The notes: generated by a model from the letters alone, not told the origin. A DNA stretch of 64,000 bases from Desmonostoc muscorum FACHB-395 (GCF_014698035.1 NZ_JACJSF010000021.1:51619-115618); one strand, 5' to 3'. Counted from the stretch's first letter, positions 44,090 to 53,679 are shown. Numbers and translations: made by a program.

Positions 44090-45640
44090 ATGAGAGAACA
44101 CGTCAGCCGGCAGAAGAAAACTACTACAGACTTCTCAATTCCATCCCTGAAACACCCTACACCCGGCTTTGGTTTGGAGTCGTCGGCAATTTCACGCCAA
44201 GCATTTCCTGAAATACAACCACTTAATAAGCCACTTACTCACGATATAAGTCGCATACCACTGCGTAGCCAAGCAAAACTCTCAATTAGCCAGCCTGGAG
44301 ACATTTACGAACAGGAAGCTGATAACGTAGCACAGCAGGTAATGCAAAGAATGGCGCAACCTGGAAATCGTCAGTCTATCCAACGAGAAGCAGTGCCGCA
44401 GGAAGAAGAAGAATTGCAGATGAAACCTCTGGCAAATTCCATCACGCCTTTGGTGCAACGAGAAGCATTGGCAGAGGATGAGGAAGAATTGCAGATGAAA
44501 TCTCTGGACAATGGCACATTGCAACGAGAAGCATTGCCAGAGGATGAGGAAGAATTACAGATGAAATCTCTGGACAATAGCACACTGCAACGACAAGCAT
44601 TGCCAGAAGATGAGGAAGAATTACAGATGAAGCCGAGTCAGGGTGAGGCTGGAATGGCTGCTGCGCCTGACCTAGAAGCGTCCATTAACCAAGCGCGGGG
44701 TGGAGGAGTGGCGATCGCAGACAACATCCGCGAACCGATGGAACAGGCGTTTGGCGCAGATTTCAGTGGAGTGAAGGTTCACACCGATGGTCAATCTGAC
44801 CAGTTGAATCAGTCAATTCAGGCGCGTGCTTTCACAACGGGACAGGATGTGTTCTTTCGCCAAGGAGAATATAACCCTGGGAGTCGGGGCGGTCAAGAGT
44901 TGTTGGCGCATGAGTTGACCCATGTTGTGCAGCAGTCAGGTAGGATGGTTCAAAAAGCAACAAGAGGCAAGCCGCATGAAAAGCATATCAGGCATGGGTC
45001 TAAGGTTGTCCAACGCGCTCTTGATAGCACTCAGGTCAGCGGAATCCATAAGGAATCCTACGGTTTGGTCAGTGTAGATTGGAATGCAGCAACGAATGAA
45101 GCAGGGGCGCATGTAAGACCAGCGGGGCAAGGGGAACATTTAAATAAAGCAGACATGTTGGCTGCTGTCAATGATATTTATCAGGCATTACATACAAGAG
45201 AGCAAAATGGCAGAGTAAAGGGATATGTGCAAGTAGACCCACAGGGAGCGGCAGTAGTCAAGAGTGTAGTAGAACTCCTTGGAGCAGCGTTAGGCGGCAC
45301 ATGGGGCGTGTTACAAGCCAAGGGCTTGACGGCGTGGCGTAAGTCATTTAGTAGCGTGAATAAGAACAAATCTGGCGTGATTGCCCCAGAGATCGTATCA
45401 GAACACATCGCCTGGCTAAAAGCCCTTGAAAGCAGAGGTGTATTTATTCTGCCGATAGGGCTAGACGAGCCTGGATTAACGGCTGACAAGTTCATGGAGA
45501 GTATGGTTAGTGGCAGCGACATAGGCAAGCAAAGGCTAGCTGCGTATGAATCTTGGATTAATCAAGGCAATGAGGTAGGCTTAATCATCAGGCTTGATCT
45601 TGCCCAGCTTGGGAACGTAAGAAATGTACTCCAAGGATAG
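44090..45640 (+). CDS. DUF4157 (eCIS core) protein with C-terminal candidate cargo domain
   Basis: A 516-aa protein. Residues about 55-95 include QAKLSISQPGDIYEQEADNV, the usual upstream segment of DUF4157 proteins. Four degenerate repeats of REALPEDEEELQMKSLDN type follow (about 97-183). The DUF4157 domain itself (about 200-285) has AFGADFSGVKVHTDGQSDQ and LLAHELTHVVQQSG, the HELTH metal-type motif. The last about 200 residues are unrelated to it and may be cargo. DUF4157 proteins are strongly linked to extracellular contractile systems, and the domain often precedes toxins. The gene is alone on the plus strand between two minus-strand blocks. Confidence 0.85.
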   Translation: MREHVSRQKKTTTDFSIPSLKHPTPGFGLESSAISRQAFPEIQPLNKPLTHDISRIPLRSQAKLSISQPGDIYEQEADNVAQQVMQRMAQPGNRQSIQREAVPQEEEELQMKPLANSITPLVQREALAEDEEELQMKSLDNGTLQREALPEDEEELQMKSLDNSTLQRQALPEDEEELQMKPSQGEAGMAAAPDLEASINQARGGGVAIADNIREPMEQAFGADFSGVKVHTDGQSDQLNQSIQARAFTTGQDVFFRQGEYNPGSRGGQELLAHELTHVVQQSGRMVQKATRGKPHEKHIRHGSKVVQRALDSTQVSGIHKESYGLVSVDWNAATNEAGAHVRPAGQGEHLNKADMLAAVNDIYQALHTREQNGRVKGYVQVDPQGAAVVKSVVELLGAALGGTWGVLQAKGLTAWRKSFSSVNKNKSGVIAPEIVSEHIAWLKALESRGVFILPIGLDEPGLTADKFMESMVSGSDIGKQRLAAYESWINQGNEVGLIIRLDLAQLGNVRNVLQG

Positions 45641-45814
45641 TGCGATCGCGTTCTCCATTCTGACTCAAAATGCGATCGCTCAAATAAGAAGGTTGATCGA
45701 GTGCGATTTTCTCATCTTCGCAATTTTATTTCATATAAATACTGTAATGAGGCATCGCCAAAATTTAAGGGTAGCTGATCGATCAACTACCCCAGGAAAT
45801 TTGATAGCTTTTAG

Positions 45815-46462
45815 CTACGCTATATACACCGTAAAATTAACTAGGTTGTCCTGACCAAATCGCAATGAATCTCCATTAAGCAGGCGATATTGCATACCAG
45901 GAGTGAGAGGATTGTTGTTTAAATAAATACCATTTGTACTCATATCAACAATCATGTATGCATTTTGCGACCAGTCCCAATCGACTCGCGCATGACGACG
46001 AGAGACTATTCCCTCACTGGGAATACCAGTCAAATCAATTTCTGGCGGAGCTATTCCTGGACTTTGACTGCGGCGACCAATATAACCTCCTTCCCCAACG
46101 AGGTGAAATTCTCTGCCAGTAGTATGAATTAGCTTTAAGGCTGGCGCTCTTTGAGGCGGAGGGACATAAGCAGGCGGTGTTGGTTGATAAGAAACTCGTG
46201 GCTGATAGACTGTTGAATAATCAACGGGGGGTTGTTGGGGAGGTTGGTAATTAGGTTGCTCTGTAGGCGGTCGTTGATACTGAGCAGGTGGTGGTTGACT
46301 AGGTTGTTGCTGAACAGGTGGTGGTTGACTAGGCGGTTGTTGTGGTGTTGAGGAAACTACATTACCCACAGGAGTGGAACACCAGGGACAAACCTTAGCA
46401 TTGTTAGGCAGGGCGCGGTTAAAATATTCGCAACTAGGATTGGGGCACCGATTTGCAGGCAT
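45815..46462 (-). CDS. Zinc-ribbon, Pro/Gln-rich linker, FHA domain protein
   Basis: A 215-aa protein. The N-terminus has CPNPSCEYF and CPWCSTP (zinc ribbon, about 5-30). A Pro/Gln-rich linker (about 40-105) follows, then an FHA domain (about 108-215) with GYIGRRSQSP, VSRRHARVDW and MSTNGIYLNN. The phospho-threonine contacts Arg, Ser, His and Asn are present. FHA domains read phosphothreonine on partners. The start overlaps the end of the pseudokinase gene by 29 bp, so the two are coupled. It is likely an adaptor in phosphorylation-dependent control of the injection system. Confidence 0.88.
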   Translation of the reverse strand: MPANRCPNPSCEYFNRALPNNAKVCPWCSTPVGNVVSSTPQQPPSQPPPVQQQPSQPPPAQYQRPPTEQPNYQPPQQPPVDYSTVYQPRVSYQPTPPAYVPPPQRAPALKLIHTTGREFHLVGEGGYIGRRSQSPGIAPPEIDLTGIPSEGIVSRRHARVDWDWSQNAYMIVDMSTNGIYLNNNPLTPGMQYRLLNGDSLRFGQDNLVNFTVYIA

Positions 46463-48578
46463 AGGAATTTATATCATCAGGCATAGGTTGTAAAGCTACG
46501 AGACCTACTTTACTAAGTAAACACTGACCTTGACGAGTGGTTAGCATCTGGGCAAATGTAGAACCACCAGGCAGGCGACTGGTGTCTTTAGGGTACACTA
46601 CAAAAATAGGGTATCCCAAGGGGTAGCTTTGGAATGTTGTGACATCAACATAATAATCATCATGTTGACACAAGTCATCTGAGGGATTAATTGAGCGGCG
46701 ATCGCGCCGTTGAAATAGAGGTTGAATCGCTGATTTTTTGCCATCTGCGATCGCAAGCGGATAACCAGTACACTGACTCGAAGTTTTACTGATAATGCCA
46801 AAACTGATAATACCAGTGGTTCGCCCATCTAGAGTCTCGCTGCGTATCTGATTTTGGGTTTTTGTTGTATCCAGCTTAGTAACATTTGCTGCAAATAAAG
46901 CTTCGTCTTGAGGGACGTTTTTGAGAACTATTTCTTGAAATTTACTGATTGCTTCCGGTTCTGTTGGGGCAAAAGGTTTCACAGATAGATTTGGAAGTTT
47001 GGGACTAATTTGTTGCCAATTGGTAATTTTACCTGTGTAAATTTGACGCAATTGCTCAAGACTTATTTGCCCTCCAAGAGCATTAGCAAGATTTGAATCT
47101 CTCTTATTAAATGCTACAAAAACAAGTAATCCATCATAAGCAACTTGTTTTTTAGAAAGTTTATCTGTGATGTTGTCTACCAAACTAGTAATTGCAAAAT
47201 CTTTTTTGTTTGTTTCAATTTCTTCGATACTTTTAATCGGATTCTTGACGTTTGCTGACAAAACAGGCTCATAGTTAAATGTTGCTGTCGCATCTGGCTT
47301 TGGTCTGGTCAATAATTCTCCTAAACGACTATTTTCTACTGATTGCGTTAAAACATAACTCCACGTACTGTCCTTTTCTCCTGTGTAAGTAAATTGCCCG
47401 GCAGGAACATTGGGAACTTCGGAGAAATTTCGCACAAGTCTAGACCATAATATATATTGATTAGGGCTATCTGTTTTCTTACCCAAAAGCCAATACAAAA
47501 TTCCTCCGCCGAGTAGTAATAAAGCCAGAATTCCTATTAGGATTAAAGGCATTGGTAAACGTTTTTCTATTGTTTGAGAAGCTGGCGATGACACTGAAGT
47601 TTTGCCACGATCTTCTTTGGGAAGTTGCAATAGTGCTTGACGAGCCGTTTCCGCATTCTCGAAAGGAGTTTCTAGACCAATGAGGCGATAAATAAACTGC
47701 TTTAAATGGCTATCGGTATCCGGCCATTGTTGATTATCTCTAGGGTCTAGAGGCTGGTTGGATAAAAAATTAGTTGTTCGTCCTGTCCATAGATAAAAGG
47801 CTAGCAATCCTAATGATTCTAAATCTTGCTCAGGTCTGGCGGGCGCGGGTTGAGGAATTATAGGTGGAATAAATAAGTTTTCCCAGGTCGCTAAATCACA
47901 AAAGTATATAGAGAATTTTTGATTATTTTCTAGTTTAATTAAAGTACTATCTAAATTGATATTGCCGTGAGTTATACCCAGTTGTACTTGATTTGAGGGA
48001 AAACGCAACTTTTGCGTGTGGAGAAACTGGAGAGTTTGTAAACTTTGATTTAATACTTCTCGCACATCAATAGATGTCATTGCGCCCTTTTCTATGAGAT
48101 ATTTCCCTAAAGTTTGGGATGATTCGATTCCTTGAGTGATTAGATAGCAGCGTTCTCCTTTTTCATCTGCGATCGCTTCTTTAGTTTCGACAAGACGAAA
48201 GTTTTGAATTCGACTATCGGCTAAACTTACCCCACCCACCCGTTTGAAAGTCTCTTTGCGTTTCAGAGTCTCGCTTTCATTAAAACAACGATTGGGTAGT
48301 AGGTATTCTTTGATGATGACAGGCTGTTTATCTTTAAGTTGAACACCTGAGTATAAGCGGCCTAAACCCCGTACACCAATAAAACTAGCTATTTGATAAG
48401 TTCCCTGACTTCCTTTAATCTCAGCCTCCTGTGGTAAAGTTGCTGGAAAACCACATTCCAAGCAAAACTTAGCCCCCTTGATTTGCTGCGCGGTTTGGAA
48501 AGGGCGATCGCAACTTAAGGGAGAATTATACGAGCAGGGGTATTCTTGATAAAAAGATTCAAATGAAGGCATATACAA
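46434..48578 (-). CDS. Pseudokinase - transmembrane - PstS-like binding protein fusion
   Basis: A 714-aa protein in four parts. The N-terminal zinc knuckle has CSYNSPLSCDRPF and FCLECGF. A kinase-like domain (about 57-325) keeps the lysine in PVIIKEYL but has ITHGNINLDS where HRDxxxxN should be and CDLATW in place of DFG, so catalytic activity is unlikely. One membrane helix follows (about 346-368, MPLILIGILALLLLGGGIL). A substrate-binding domain of phosphate-binding PstS type (about 375-714) has TYTGEKDSTWSYVL, LRQIYTGKITNWQQI and LTTRQGQCLLSKVG. The topology suggests an external (periplasm or thylakoid lumen) ligand sensed by an inside pseudokinase. First of two coupled genes. Confidence 0.78.
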   Translation of the reverse strand: MYMPSFESFYQEYPCSYNSPLSCDRPFQTAQQIKGAKFCLECGFPATLPQEAEIKGSQGTYQIASFIGVRGLGRLYSGVQLKDKQPVIIKEYLLPNRCFNESETLKRKETFKRVGGVSLADSRIQNFRLVETKEAIADEKGERCYLITQGIESSQTLGKYLIEKGAMTSIDVREVLNQSLQTLQFLHTQKLRFPSNQVQLGITHGNINLDSTLIKLENNQKFSIYFCDLATWENLFIPPIIPQPAPARPEQDLESLGLLAFYLWTGRTTNFLSNQPLDPRDNQQWPDTDSHLKQFIYRLIGLETPFENAETARQALLQLPKEDRGKTSVSSPASQTIEKRLPMPLILIGILALLLLGGGILYWLLGKKTDSPNQYILWSRLVRNFSEVPNVPAGQFTYTGEKDSTWSYVLTQSVENSRLGELLTRPKPDATATFNYEPVLSANVKNPIKSIEEIETNKKDFAITSLVDNITDKLSKKQVAYDGLLVFVAFNKRDSNLANALGGQISLEQLRQIYTGKITNWQQISPKLPNLSVKPFAPTEPEAISKFQEIVLKNVPQDEALFAANVTKLDTTKTQNQIRSETLDGRTTGIISFGIISKTSSQCTGYPLAIADGKKSAIQPLFQRRDRRSINPSDDLCQHDDYYVDVTTFQSYPLGYPIFVVYPKDTSRLPGGSTFAQMLTTRQGQCLLSKVGLVALQPMPDDINSYACKSVPQS

Positions 48579-48615
48579 AAAGTTTCGTGAATTGCGCCGA
48601 TTACTTTCGTCGCGC

Positions 48616-49296
48616 TCAAGCGTGAACTAATCCTAACTTGAGGGCAGCTACAATAGCTTGAGTCCGACTAGTAACCTTCAATTTTTCAAAAATACTGGTG
48701 AGATGCGCTTTAACAGTAGCAACTGTTACATATAAATGTTTAGCAATTTCTTCATTAGAAGCACCTTGAGTTAACCAGTATAAAACTTCTTGCTCTCTTT
48801 CGGTTAAATGCACCTCATGACATGCTTTCAGGCAAGAGTCTGAATAAGCCTGAAAAAACCGGAAAAATCGACTAGCAACTTCTGAAGGTAAATAAATTTC
48901 CGCTCTTGTAACAGTGTCAATAGCCTCACACAATTGTGTTGCCACACGATTTTTAAACACATAACCTGCGGCTCCGGCCTGCATTGCTCTAAAAATCCAG
49001 TCGTCTTCTTGATGAGCCGACAACACTAAAACTTTTCCAGTGTAAGCAGTTTCCTTAAGACGTGCCAGAACTGTAATCCCATCACATCCCTTCAATTGCA
49101 TATCCAGCAAAATTAAATCTGGACACTTCTGGGCTGTAAACTTTAAAACCTGCTCCACAGAATCTGCATCACCTATAACTTCTACAGGTAATGCAGAATT
49201 AATACTATAAAAATTCAGGAGAGTACGTAATCCTTGGCGGAAGCGTTCTTCATCATCTACCAGCAAAACCGAAAGTTTCTTACTATCATTAGCCAT
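48616..49296 (-). CDS. Response regulator, NarL/LuxR type
   Basis: A 226-aa regulator. The receiver (about 8-130) has VDDEERF, the phospho-acceptor in LILLDMQLKG, VLSAHQED and VFKN with the conserved lysine. The LuxR-type HTH (about 160-226) reads LTEREQEVLYWLTQGASNEE then TVKAHLTSIFEKL. It is an intact DNA-binding regulator, 22 bp downstream of a sensor kinase gene in the same direction, so the two form a two-component pair. Target promoters are not identifiable; the injection-system blocks on either side are obvious candidates. Confidence 0.93.
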   Translation of the reverse strand: MANDSKKLSVLLVDDEERFRQGLRTLLNFYSINSALPVEVIGDADSVEQVLKFTAQKCPDLILLDMQLKGCDGITVLARLKETAYTGKVLVLSAHQEDDWIFRAMQAGAAGYVFKNRVATQLCEAIDTVTRAEIYLPSEVASRFFRFFQAYSDSCLKACHEVHLTEREQEVLYWLTQGASNEEIAKHLYVTVATVKAHLTSIFEKLKVTSRTQAIVAALKLGLVHA

Positions 49297-49318
49297 CTTT
49301 TTAATTACAAATTACGAA

Positions 49319-50461
49319 TTAATTCATACTCCTTGGTCGAGGCAAAATTACAGAAAATTGCGCTCCACTTTCTGATAAGGCTTGTGCCCAGATACTTCCT
49401 TGATGATCCAAAATAATTTTCTTAGCAATAGTTAAGCCTAGTCCTGTACCTCCTCTGCGCCGGGAATAAAATGGGGTAAATACTTTTTGTAAATCCTCTT
49501 GAGATAATCCTGGCCCTTGATCTGAAATTTTAATTAAAACTTCATCTTGAAAAACTTGCCAGCTACAGGTAATAGTTCCTGAGTTAGGACTGAAATGGAC
49601 GGCATTACTGAGGATATTATCAAATACTTGTTTCATTTGTAATTTGTCTATCTTCAGTATGGTCGATGTATCTGGAATCAATATTTTAAGTTGTTTCTGA
49701 TTAATTAGAGGTTGTAAATTTTTGATGCTTTCAACAACTAAACTTCTTAAATCTTGAAGTTTTACCCTCAGTTTTGCACTTTGTCCACAATCAATAAGCT
49801 CATTTAAATTAGTATCTAAATCTTGTATACTTTCGCCGATAATTGTTGCTTGCTCTTGCCAAGGGCTATCCTCTAAACCTAAGCATAAGTTATGCGTATA
49901 CAATCCTATAAGTCCTAGAGAGTTACGCAATTGATGGCCTATTCGATGCAAGATATCTTCCAGGAGTTGAATTTCAGTTTTTTGTCTTCCATAGTCCAAG
50001 TAAATATCTGCATACTTACTCAGCAGCATAGCAGAGCGTTTTACATATAATTGCAAGCTCTCTGACAGAGGTTTATGAGTAATGATTTGAATGTATTCAG
50101 GTTTTTGATTCCTATAGGCAAAAGGGCAAATGTAAGAAATGGATGAAAAATCCTTAAGTTTAAATTCATGCAAAGTCAAAGCAGGCGGAAAATCTGTCAG
50201 CCATGCTTCAGAGCGCAAATAAGCTAAAGTTTTTTGGGAAAAAGGAGCTTGGTCTTGACCATAATTTATAACTTCCTGATGATTTTTCAGCAAGTAATCA
50301 TGATAGACAATCCGAGCGAAAAAAATTGGATATTGACTAGTTAACTGTTCAGACTCCAACTGACAATAGCTCTGAATATCTGAGGAATTCAAATAATTCG
50401 AGCCATTCTCCAGTTTTTGTACATAAAAGCCTAGTGTCATAGCTTCACTCGCTTTTTGCAA
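49319..50461 (-). CDS. Sensor histidine kinase
   Basis: A 380-aa kinase without clear membrane helices. The N-terminal about 150 residues are a sensory region of unknown type. The H-box is HRIGHQLRNSLGLIGL (phospho-His at about residue 173). The catalytic domain has the N box FDNILSNAVHFSP, G1 ISDQGPGLS and G2 GGTGLGLTIAKKI. It should autophosphorylate and pass the phosphate to the response regulator encoded next. Two possible starts (M1 and M8) cannot be told apart; I keep the first. Confidence 0.88.
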   Translation of the reverse strand: MQKASEAMTLGFYVQKLENGSNYLNSSDIQSYCQLESEQLTSQYPIFFARIVYHDYLLKNHQEVINYGQDQAPFSQKTLAYLRSEAWLTDFPPALTLHEFKLKDFSSISYICPFAYRNQKPEYIQIITHKPLSESLQLYVKRSAMLLSKYADIYLDYGRQKTEIQLLEDILHRIGHQLRNSLGLIGLYTHNLCLGLEDSPWQEQATIIGESIQDLDTNLNELIDCGQSAKLRVKLQDLRSLVVESIKNLQPLINQKQLKILIPDTSTILKIDKLQMKQVFDNILSNAVHFSPNSGTITCSWQVFQDEVLIKISDQGPGLSQEDLQKVFTPFYSRRRGGTGLGLTIAKKIILDHQGSIWAQALSESGAQFSVILPRPRSMN

Positions 50462-51136
50462 CCAAATGTTTTTATTCTTCTGCTGACCAGTATAAAATTA
50501 TGCAGTCTCAGTAATGTTTATTTTTTTATTAAGTTATCTTCTTAGATAATCAATACAAAGAATTATTAAGTTTACGTTTATATATATTTATCATTTTTCT
50601 AAGTATATATAGGTACGTAGAGCAATTTTTTTATTACAACGCATAAATTTTGTGGTGTGGTCATCTCGCCACTCCTATTAAGAACTGCTCCAGACTAATC
50701 TACAAACTGAAGTTACTGCTTTTCGGATTTTCGAAAATCTAATATCTTCCAGCCCACTCAAATGGGGAGCAGGGGAGCAAGGGAGAATGGCACCAAGAAA
50801 AGCTGGAACCTCCTTGCCGGCAGGGTGTGGGAGGTGTGGGAGGTGTGGGAGGATGGGGAAGAAGTCTTACCCCCCACACTCCCCACACTCAAAAAGCAAG
50901 TTATATCAGGGCTTTGCGATTAACAAGCGTGCCATTCGGAGCAGGGGGAGAATTCGTAACTCCTAACTCTTCACGGGCTAAACCTGAGCTATCCGCTAAC
51001 GGAACTGTTTTGCCCAATCCCCAATTCCCAATTCCCAATCCCCAATCTAAAAATATCGACAAAAGTCTAATTACCTTTAGAAGGCTGATACATATACTGT
51101 AGATGCATCTGGATTAGCTACCAGCAGAACACCTTC
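50462..51136. other. 675-bp divergent intergenic region with a MITE-like repeat
   Basis: Between the histidine kinase (minus) and the DUF4255 cap gene (plus), so promoters for both directions are expected. The first 300 bp are very AT-rich. The rest holds the inverted-copy repeat at 50787-50939 and a partial GGGCTAAACCTGAGCTATCC repeat near 50978. No ORF. Confidence 0.5.
50787..50939. mobile_element. MITE-like repeat with AATGGCAC ends, copy 2 (inverted)
   Basis: Ends AATGGCAC and GTGCCATT enclose AAGAAAAGCTGGAACCTCCT, GTGTGGGAG tandem units, CCCCACACT units and CAAGTTATATCAGGGCTTTG. The whole is the reverse complement of the element at 28863-29061, with a shorter middle. The flanks GGAGCAAGGG and GGAGCAGGGG are similar, a possible target duplication. 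Confidence 0.65.
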
Positions 51137-51976
51137 ATGCTTATCTTCGTTCTTCAAACTTTAGCCGAAATTCTAGCTGGAGGAACCTCACTTACCAGTA
51201 CAGAGCAAATTGACTTTAGCCATCCTGGTAATCGTAGGGAAGAGGGAGCAGGCCCGACTCTCAATTTATACATTTTTGATATACGTGAGAGTAAGCAGGT
51301 ACAACATTCTGGTAGGCAAGTTGAACGCAAGCTAACACGCGCTCTACAACCTGCCACTGTAAATTGGGCACCCGCTTGGTTTGATGTTTCACTGCTATTA
51401 ACAGCCTGGGATAGAACAGCTTTAGGGGAGCATCACTTTATCAGTGAGGCGTTGGCTGTGCTGTTGCGCCATCGCACCTTGGAAGAGGAGTTTTTGGTTC
51501 CTGAATTACGGGGCTATGGTAATTTGAACATGACAGTTGCCCTAGAGCCGCCAATTGAAATTGGCTCTTTATGGAGCGCTCTCAATGTGCCATTGCGTTC
51601 AGCCTTATATTTGACAGTTACAATCCCCTTCGAGCCACAACCTACGCCAGTACCTTTGGTTTGGGAGCGGATTTTCAATTTGCGAAATCAATTGTCTCGT
51701 GATAGCGACAGTCTAGTATTAACCAGGCGAGTTGCGATCGCAGGCATTGTCAAAAGTGCGGTGACAAATCTGCCGTTGGTAGCGACAGAAGTAGCTGTGA
51801 GGGGAACTGAAAAGTCCATATCAACTACTAAAGAAGGGCTGTTCTTCTTTGAAGACCTTCATTTAGGTAATTATGTTTTGATTCTGAATCATCCTGGCTA
51901 TTTACCCCAAAACGTCAATGCATTGGTAGATAACCAAAGTAATACTTTCAAAGAAATATTTCTAACTCCTGAATAA
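51137..51976 (+). CDS. DUF4255 tail-terminator protein (Afp16-like) with C-terminal CarboxypepD_reg-like domain
   Basis: A 279-aa protein. The N-terminal about 185 residues are DUF4255/Pvc16_N: GPTLNLYIFDIRESKQ, WFDVSLLLTAWDRTALGEHH and LTVTIPFEP. In Afp-type systems this protein caps the tube and sheath at the distal end. The C-terminal about 80 residues (IAGIVKSAVTNLPL, FEDLHLGNYVLILNHPGY) are a carboxypeptidase-regulatory-like beta-sandwich, an add-on that could mediate surface contacts. First gene of the plus-strand structural block and 30 bp before the sheath. Confidence 0.85.
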   Translation: MLIFVLQTLAEILAGGTSLTSTEQIDFSHPGNRREEGAGPTLNLYIFDIRESKQVQHSGRQVERKLTRALQPATVNWAPAWFDVSLLLTAWDRTALGEHHFISEALAVLLRHRTLEEEFLVPELRGYGNLNMTVALEPPIEIGSLWSALNVPLRSALYLTVTIPFEPQPTPVPLVWERIFNLRNQLSRDSDSLVLTRRVAIAGIVKSAVTNLPLVATEVAVRGTEKSISTTKEGLFFFEDLHLGNYVLILNHPGYLPQNVNALVDNQSNTFKEIFLTPE

Positions 51977-52006
51977 TTAGATTTTTACTGACTTGGAGAG
52001 ACTTTC

Positions 52007-53668
52007 ATGGCTAGACTTGATTACTTTGCTCCTGGTGTCTACATCGAAGAAATTGACCGGGGTAGCCGACCAATTGAAGGTGTTAGCACAGCAGTTGCCG
52101 GATTTGTAGGCTTTACTGAAGATGTTCGCGGTGGGGCTGAGTTATACAAGCCCATGCTAGTAACCACTTGGACGCAATATTTAAACTACTTTGCCCGTCC
52201 CAACTCTGACGGCTTCACCGACTTCAACGCTTATTTACCCTTTTCAGTCTACGGCTACTTTATGAATGGTGGCGGTCGTTGCTGGGTAACAAGCATTGGG
52301 ACTCAGTTACCAGGCGCACCCAGACCTGCAACTCCAGAACCGGCGACTCTCAGAATCAACTCTAGAGGTAATCGTCCAGCCCTCCGCTTTACTTTGCGTC
52401 CTGAGCAAGCATCAGGCGGATTAGTAAATCTTGTAATTATTGATGGTTCACCCCGCGCCTTACCGGAAGGTACTGAAGGAGAAGCGCCTCCAAATACAGG
52501 TGAATATTTCACCATTCAAATTCGTCGGGGAGATGAACTTTTAGAGCAATACGAAAACTTGACAATGAACCGCGAGCCAGCTGCTCAGATAGCGACTTAT
52601 GCGTTAGCGGCATTGAGAAATTCGATGTATGTCAGTGTAGAAGACATAACTCAAAGTGGACAGCCTTTAGCTCGTCGTCCCGTGAATGGTCAATATGAAC
52701 TAGCGCCACCCATTGTTGCCGCCCCACCCGATAGATTTTCACAAAATTTAGAAGGGGTTCGAGACGATCGCACCGGGGTACGCGGTATCTTTGAAGTTGA
52801 TGAAATCACAATGCTGGCTTGTCCTGATGTGATGCGGGCTTATCAAGAGCAGATACTGAATTTAGATCAAGTCCACGGCATCATCGAACTGATGATTAGT
52901 ATGTGCGAGGGTTCTGCCAGTGGCGATATTCCCAATCCGCCCAACCGCATGGTTGTACTTGATGCGCCACCGGATGCCGTCAAACCCCAGCAAGTAGTTG
53001 AGTGGTTGAATAGATTTAACCGTCGTTCGATGTTTGCGGCCCTTTATTATCCTTGGATTAAAGTACCTAATCCACGCGATCGCGGTAATCCAATTTTAGT
53101 ACCTCCTTGCGGTCATGTGATGGGTGTTTGGGCCCGCACCGACGAAACCAGAGGAGTTTACAAAGCCCCCGCAAATGAAGTTCCCAGAGGCGTAATTGGT
53201 TTGGGCTATGAAACAAACTTCCGCGAACAAGAACTATTAAACCCCTTGGGAATAAACTGCATTCGCAGCTTCCCCAACCGAGGTATTCGCATTTGGGGCG
53301 CACGCACTTTAGTTGAGCCAGATAAAACAGAGTGGCGTTACATCAGTGTGCGTCGGTTAATTAGCTATATCGAAAAATCCCTAGAACTGGGGACTCAGTG
53401 GGTAGTTTTTGAACCGAACGACCAAGATTTATGGGCACGTGTCACCCGTACTGTGAGCAACTTCTTAGAGCGTATCTGGCGTGAAGGTGCTTTATTTGGC
53501 GCATCTCCAGCCCAAGCATTTTATGTCAAATGTGACGAAGAATTGAACCCACCAGAAACCAGAATTTTAGGACGTTTATATATTGAAGTCGGTGTTTGCC
53601 CAGTCAGACCGGCTGAATTTGTTGTTTTCCGCATCAGCCAATGGAATGGCATTGAAGATAGCGAATAG
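52007..53668 (+). CDS. Contractile tail sheath protein
   Basis: A 553-aa sheath subunit. The N-terminus DYFAPGVYIEEIDRGSRPIE and GVSTAVAGFVGFTEDV are the phage sheath signature. The C-terminal domain has GIRIWGARTLVE, WRYISVRRLISYIEKSLE and FYVKCDEELNP, the conserved core that forms the interlocked sheath mesh. An insertion of about 200 residues (about 100-290) after the first domain is the variable region seen in such systems. The gene follows the cap gene by 30 bp and is followed by two tube genes, the classic order. Confidence 0.95.
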   Translation: MARLDYFAPGVYIEEIDRGSRPIEGVSTAVAGFVGFTEDVRGGAELYKPMLVTTWTQYLNYFARPNSDGFTDFNAYLPFSVYGYFMNGGGRCWVTSIGTQLPGAPRPATPEPATLRINSRGNRPALRFTLRPEQASGGLVNLVIIDGSPRALPEGTEGEAPPNTGEYFTIQIRRGDELLEQYENLTMNREPAAQIATYALAALRNSMYVSVEDITQSGQPLARRPVNGQYELAPPIVAAPPDRFSQNLEGVRDDRTGVRGIFEVDEITMLACPDVMRAYQEQILNLDQVHGIIELMISMCEGSASGDIPNPPNRMVVLDAPPDAVKPQQVVEWLNRFNRRSMFAALYYPWIKVPNPRDRGNPILVPPCGHVMGVWARTDETRGVYKAPANEVPRGVIGLGYETNFREQELLNPLGINCIRSFPNRGIRIWGARTLVEPDKTEWRYISVRRLISYIEKSLELGTQWVVFEPNDQDLWARVTRTVSNFLERIWREGALFGASPAQAFYVKCDEELNPPETRILGRLYIEVGVCPVRPAEFVVFRISQWNGIEDSE

Positions 53669-53679
53669 GGCATTGAAAT

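Noticed and set aside
45624..45854. 76-codon plus-strand frame after the DUF4157 gene
   Set aside because: Overlaps two genes' ends and GCGATCGC repeats; no family signal.
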